Origin: Nitrospiraceae bacterium
GTDB lineage: Bacteria; Nitrospirota; Thermodesulfovibrionia; Thermodesulfovibrionales; UBA9159
Assembly: GCA_003453735.1 (NCBI GenBank)
Contig: DMNE01000256.1
Location: forward strand, 915 to 6,376
Direction: 5' to 3'
Length of the DNA stretch: 5,462 nt
The notes below the pieces were generated by a model, which searched no databases, was not told where the DNA came from, and saw nothing but the letters and a program-made list of their open reading frames with translations. Numbering within the stretch: the stretch's first letter is position 1; each line of letters starts with the position of its first letter. Both the position numbers and the translations under genes were made by a program. This document shows positions 4,300 through 5,462 of the stretch, one piece after another.

Positions 4300-5462
4300 A
4301 TGGAACGCCTATTTAGCCCTCGATCAGTAGCAGTCATCGGTGCATCCACAGATCCTGAAAAAGTCGGATACGCAGTAGTCAAGAACTTGAAAGAATCAGG
4401 TTTCGAAGGCAGCATCTTGCCAGTAAACCCTCGGTTGGCAGAGGTACTTGGCCTAAAAACGTTTCCCTCTCTTGCCGATATAACGGAAAAGCTCGATGTC
4501 GCTGTTGTGGCCATCCCTGCTCCTCTGGTTCCAACGGTTCTTAGAGACTGCGCGTCTGCAGGCGTTGCCTTTGCCGTCGTGCTAAGCGCCGGTTTTAAGG
4601 AAGCAGGCAGCGAAGGGGCACAGCTGGAAGACCAGATGCGGGCCATCACAAAGGGCCACGCCATGAGGATTCTCGGGCCCAACTGTCTCGGCATCATCAG
4701 CACACCAAGCAAGCTGAACGCCTCCTTTGCAGCGGGGATGCTTCCCAAAGGACGGATCGCCTTCTTCTCTCAATCCGGCGCCCTCGGAATCGCTATCCTC
4801 GACTGGGCGGTCGGCAATAAAGTGGGCTTTTCACGGTTCATTAGCCTCGGGAACAAGCTCGACTTGAACGAAATAGATTTTATCGAATATTTTGTATCAG
4901 ATCCTGAAACGGATGTGATCCTCGGGTATATCGAGGACGTTGTGGACGGAAGGAAATTTCTCGATATAGCGAAGAAAGCCTCAAAGCAAAAACCAATTAT
5001 CCTCATAAAATCGGGCGGTACGTTGGCAGGCGCACGAGCCGCATCTTCCCATACCGGTGCACTGGCAGGTTCGGAGACGGCATTCAATGCAGCATTCAAA
5101 CAAGCAGGCATCATCAGGGCTCAGGGGATTCAAGACCTTTTCGATACAGCCCTCGCATTCGCAGGGAGCAAACTCCCCGCGGGCGACAGATTGCTTATTG
5201 TCACGAATGCAGGCGGCCCGGGGATCCTTGCTGCTGATATGGCAGAACGGTCGGGCATCAGGCTGCCTCAGATGACAAATGAGACCATAGACTCCATAGC
5301 TCCACTTCTGCCGTCCAGTGCATCGCTCTACAACCCTGTGGACATAATCGGAGATGCAACATCGGAACGATACGCTGCCGTATTGAACAGTGCGGTGAAC
5401 GATCCAAATGTTGATGGGATCCTTGTAATACTGACCCCTCAGGCAATGACTGATGTGGAAAG
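4300..5462 (+). CDS. NDP-forming acyl-CoA (acetyl-CoA) synthetase, N-terminal 387 residues, cut by the right edge
   Basis: These enzymes convert acyl-CoA, ADP and phosphate to the free acid, CoA and ATP, yielding energy in anaerobes, or run the reverse activation. The visible part is the alpha portion. A CoA-binding Rossmann-like domain comes first (about 5-130, with VIGAS at 12-16 and GPNCLGI at 126-132). The succinyl-CoA ligase-like domains follow, with SQSGALG at 157-163, SLGNKLDLNE at 182-191, SSHTGALAG at 249-257, TNAGGPG at 302-308 and NPVDI at 345-349. His251 is the catalytic histidine that carries the phosphoryl group. The full protein is probably about 700 residues, with a fused ATP-grasp beta part beyond the edge, or else alpha alone of about 460; the window cannot decide. 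ATG at 4300 is the first start after an in-frame TAG at 4282-4284, and MERLFSPRSVAVIGAS is the usual family N-terminus. Acetate is the likely but unproven substrate. Confidence 0.94.
   Translation, partial: MERLFSPRSVAVIGASTDPEKVGYAVVKNLKESGFEGSILPVNPRLAEVLGLKTFPSLADITEKLDVAVVAIPAPLVPTVLRDCASAGVAFAVVLSAGFKEAGSEGAQLEDQMRAITKGHAMRILGPNCLGIISTPSKLNASFAAGMLPKGRIAFFSQSGALGIAILDWAVGNKVGFSRFISLGNKLDLNEIDFIEYFVSDPETDVILGYIEDVVDGRKFLDIAKKASKQKPIILIKSGGTLAGARAASSHTGALAGSETAFNAAFKQAGIIRAQGIQDLFDTALAFAGSKLPAGDRLLIVTNAGGPGILAADMAERSGIRLPQMTNETIDSIAPLLPSSASLYNPVDIIGDATSERYAAVLNSAVNDPNVDGILVILTPQAMTDVE

Noticed and set aside
4281..5114. Long minus-strand frames opposite the acyl-CoA synthetase gene
   Set aside because: They lie antisense to a well-conserved coding sequence with clear family motifs, and their products have no recognisable features.

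Overview
The window looks like part of a chromosome from a Gram-negative-type, probably anaerobic bacterium. The guess is Nitrospirota or Desulfobacterota (former Deltaproteobacteria). It rests on an MglA-family polarity GTPase, a trmD-rplS-rnhB cluster followed by a DtxR-type metalloregulator with a CPHG...CC cysteine motif, and an NDP-forming acyl-CoA synthetase. This is inference from gene content; no taxonomic marker was searched. Base composition looks moderate and even, with AT-rich intergenic stretches. No rRNA, tRNA, CRISPR array or insertion sequence is visible.

Layout. Positions 1-379 hold no intact gene. On the minus strand there is a frame-broken coding fragment that runs off the left edge and may be the end of a response-regulator receiver domain. 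Next comes an AT-rich stretch with a perfect inverted repeat and a near-ideal extended -10 promoter. That promoter sits so close to the next ATG that the mRNA is probably leaderless. Positions 380-1414 (+) encode an MglA-like small GTPase with an unusual C-terminal extension of about 145 residues: an acidic/proline linker, a probable coiled coil with an internal repeat, and a basic-aromatic tail.

Convergent to it, only 12 bp away, is a tight minus-strand operon reading from high to low coordinates: trmD (tRNA m1G37 methyltransferase), rplS (ribosomal protein L19), rnhB (ribonuclease HII) and a DtxR-family regulator. Gene gaps are 1, 0 and 0 bp, and Shine-Dalgarno sequences for rplS and the regulator lie inside the end of the preceding gene. 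A TATAAT box upstream of trmD gives the operon a plausible own promoter. The rpsP-rimM part that usually precedes trmD is not in the window.

Positions 3819-4299 hold no confident gene; a 57-codon minus-strand reading frame there is protein-like but unrecognised. From 4300 (+) to the right edge is the first 387 codons of an NDP-forming acyl-CoA synthetase with its phospho-histidine at residue 251.

The four operon genes serve translation fidelity, the ribosome and genome maintenance, and the regulator appears to be co-transcribed with them. The GTPase and the synthetase are separate units. No new multi-gene system is evident. The points most worth a second look are the extended MglA protein with its apparently leaderless promoter, and the atypical DtxR-family protein locked into a housekeeping operon.
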